Source of the DNA: Alphaproteobacteria bacterium
Lineage (GTDB): Bacteria; Pseudomonadota; Alphaproteobacteria; UBA8366
Length of the DNA stretch: 8,242 nt
Direction: 5' to 3'
Assembly (NCBI GenBank): GCA_030743445.1
Contig: JASLSL010000310.1
Location: forward strand, 1-8,242
The notes beneath the pieces are model-generated. The model ran no database searches. It was not told the DNA's origin and worked only from the letters and a program-made list of their open reading frames with translations. Shown piece by piece: positions 6,988 through 8,242 of this stretch (within the stretch, counting starts at the first letter, position 1; the number at the start of each line of letters is the position of its first letter). Both the position numbers and the translations under genes were made by a program.

Positions 6988-8117
6988 GCCTCTCCTTCCC
7001 GGTGCGGTGCGTCGATGTACTCGCCCGACCGCATTTCCATCAGCCGGCTCGCGGTGCGCTGGAACTCGAAGGCGTTCGGGCCCTCGGGACACAGCAGGTC
7101 GGGCTCCGCGTCGGCGGTAACGACGAGGTTTACCCCGTCCTCGTAGAGCACGTCCACGAGGTTGATGAATCGTTTGGCCTCGTTGCCCAGTTCGGGCGCC
7201 GCCATGATCGGCACGTCGGCGAGCACGATCGTGTGGTAGCGGTCGCCGATCGCGAGGTAGTCCTCGGCCCCGAGCGCGCTGCCGCACAAACCTTCGAAGT
7301 CGAACCGGGCGACGCCGCGCGCGGCTTTTTCGATCCGCACCGAGCGACCCTTGACCGCGAGCTCCTCCGCGACCGCCCTGGCGCCGGCGGTCAGCTCGGC
7401 GAACGCCGCGTCGAGCGCCGCGCTGGCCTCGGCGCCGAGCGGTGTGTGGTAAACCTCGACGTCGTGGATGTGGGCCCGGCGATAGTCGGTCGGCGAGGCC
7501 AGCTCGAGCACGTCGAGCCGGTCCTTGATCATGTCGATGAAGGGCAGGAAGAGCTCCCGTTGCAGGCCGCCCTCGTAGAGCTCGTCCGGCGCCAGGTTCG
7601 AGGTCGCGACGACCACCACGCCGTGCTCGAACAGGGCCTCGAACAGCCGGCCCAGGATCATCGCGTCGGCGATGTTGGAGATGTGGAACTCGTCGAAGCA
7701 GAGCAGCCACGCTTCGTCGGCGACGCCAGCGGCGATCTTCAGCAGCGGATCGCTGTTCTTGCGACGGTTGGGGTCCTGACGCAGGCGGTGCAGTTCATCG
7801 TGGATTTCGACCATGAAGGCGTGGAAATGGACCCGGCGGCGGCGCTCAGTCGGCGCGTCCTGGAAGAACATATCCATCAACATCGATTTGCCGCGGCCGG
7901 CGGGCCCAAAGATGTAGAGCCCCTGCGGCGGGTCTTCGGGGCGCCGCGCCAGGCCGAGCCGCGACTTCCAGCCACCGGCGCCGTTCGCCGGGCGGTATCC
8001 TTTTACCGCGTTGTGCAGGCTCTGCAGCTTTTCCGCCGTCAGCTCCTGGATCGGATCGTGGCTCAGCTCGCCGGCGCGACGCAGCGCCCGGTATGTGAAT
8101 ACCGGTCCTTCGATCAT
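6984..8117 (-). CDS. zapE: AFG1-like ATPase, cell division protein ZapE family
   Basis: This 377-aa P-loop ATPase belongs to the AFG1/ZapE family and is close in length to E. coli ZapE (about 375). Walker A is GPAGRGKS (71-78) and Walker B is LLCFDEF (138-144), followed by the family signature HISNIADAMILGRLFEALF. A sensor-1-like ATSN is at 171-174, and GGLQRELFLPFI (183-194) holds the likely arginine finger Arg187. The C-terminal family blocks are FEGLCGSALGAEDYLAI (274-290), GNEAKRFINLVDVLYE (311-326) and SRLMEMRSGEYI (357-368). E. coli ZapE is reported to associate with the division ring and to affect FtsZ polymers; mitochondrial AFG1 helps degrade or clear respiratory-chain proteins. Which role applies here is unknown. 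An in-frame TAG lies 45 to 43 bp before the ATG, with no ATG, GTG or TTG between them, which supports this start; its Shine-Dalgarno sequence (GGAAAGA, about 10 nt away) is weak. Confidence 0.95.
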   Translation of the reverse strand: MIEGPVFTYRALRRAGELSHDPIQELTAEKLQSLHNAVKGYRPANGAGGWKSRLGLARRPEDPPQGLYIFGPAGRGKSMLMDMFFQDAPTERRRRVHFHAFMVEIHDELHRLRQDPNRRKNSDPLLKIAAGVADEAWLLCFDEFHISNIADAMILGRLFEALFEHGVVVVATSNLAPDELYEGGLQRELFLPFIDMIKDRLDVLELASPTDYRRAHIHDVEVYHTPLGAEASAALDAAFAELTAGARAVAEELAVKGRSVRIEKAARGVARFDFEGLCGSALGAEDYLAIGDRYHTIVLADVPIMAAPELGNEAKRFINLVDVLYEDGVNLVVTADAEPDLLCPEGPNAFEFQRTASRLMEMRSGEYIDAPHREGEA

Positions 8118-8148
8118 CGCGAACCAATCTTTCCGGCTGAGGTCGGCG

Positions 8149-8176
8149 GTGACACGTGCGTACTAGTGGATAGAAT
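8149..8176 (+). promoter_or_regulatory. Sigma70-like promoter for a divergent plus-strand gene
   Basis: GTGACA (8149-8154) is followed after 16 bp by TAGAAT (8171-8176). Each hexamer matches the consensus at 5/6, the best promoter match I found in the window. It points away from zapE and would start transcription near 8183, about 48 nt before the possible GTG start at 8231. Confidence 0.45.
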
Positions 8177-8230
8177 CTAACATATGGTACCCCTACGATC
8201 CCCTATCCCGGTTTCTCGGCAGGAGAGACC

Positions 8231-8242
8231 GTGCCGGCGATG
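8231..8242 (+). CDS. Possible start of a divergent gene, cut by the window edge
   Basis: AGGAGAG (8221-8227) is a strong Shine-Dalgarno sequence, and a GTG follows at 8231 (AGGAG to GTG spacing 5 nt), reading Met-Pro-Ala-Met. The ATG at 8240, in the same frame, is an alternative start but is farther from the ribosome-binding site. A good promoter lies upstream. Only four codons are visible, so neither the gene nor its function can be confirmed. Confidence 0.35.

Noticed and set aside
7002..8180. A 392-codon plus-strand frame antisense to zapE
   Set aside because: It is complementary to a clear ZapE coding frame and shows no family motif or ribosome-binding site, so I treat it as a shadow.
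8163..8193. Clustered SpeI-, NdeI- and KpnI-like hexamers (ACTAGT, CATATG, GGTACC) resembling a cloning polylinker
   Set aside because: The surrounding DNA looks like a native intergenic region with a promoter, and no vector sequence is visible. The cluster is probably chance.

Overview
The window is a GC-rich stretch of bacterial chromosome holding a TCA-cycle locus. All confident genes lie on the minus strand. In transcription order (right to left) they are zapE (AFG1-family ATPase), a small two-helix membrane protein with a PH-like domain, mdh, sucC, sucD and sucA. A strong Shine-Dalgarno sequence just past sucA suggests that the next gene, probably odhB/sucB, starts immediately outside the left edge. 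This gene order, the LDH-like form of malate dehydrogenase and the character of the proteins point to an alphaproteobacterium, perhaps near Rhodospirillales. That assignment is from recall, not from a search.

From the right edge: about 125 bp of non-coding DNA separates zapE from what may be a divergent plus-strand gene. That gene has a good sigma70-like promoter and a Shine-Dalgarno sequence, but only its first few codons are inside the window. zapE and the membrane-protein gene overlap by 4 bp (ATGA) and are probably translationally coupled. A 129-bp gap with short tandem repeats and a weak candidate promoter precedes mdh. A 154-bp gap with two palindromes and a 7-bp direct repeat precedes sucC. 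sucC and sucD overlap by 1 bp (TGATG). A 106-bp gap with small hairpins and a possible 20-codon leader ORF precedes sucA.

The enzymes act consecutively in the oxidative half of the cycle and at its end. SucA (with OdhB and Lpd) converts 2-oxoglutarate to succinyl-CoA, SucCD converts succinyl-CoA to succinate with nucleotide triphosphate formation, and Mdh oxidises malate to oxaloacetate. ZapE is a P-loop ATPase linked in other bacteria to cell division and in mitochondria to protein quality control.

No mobile element, tRNA, rRNA or CRISPR array is visible, and I see no new defence or accessory system. The most unusual features are small: a 43-residue Lys/Arg/Ala-rich tail on malate dehydrogenase with a 12-bp tandem repeat and shifted codon use, the arrangement of hairpin and leader ORF at the sucA start, and dyad and direct repeats in the sucC and mdh leaders.
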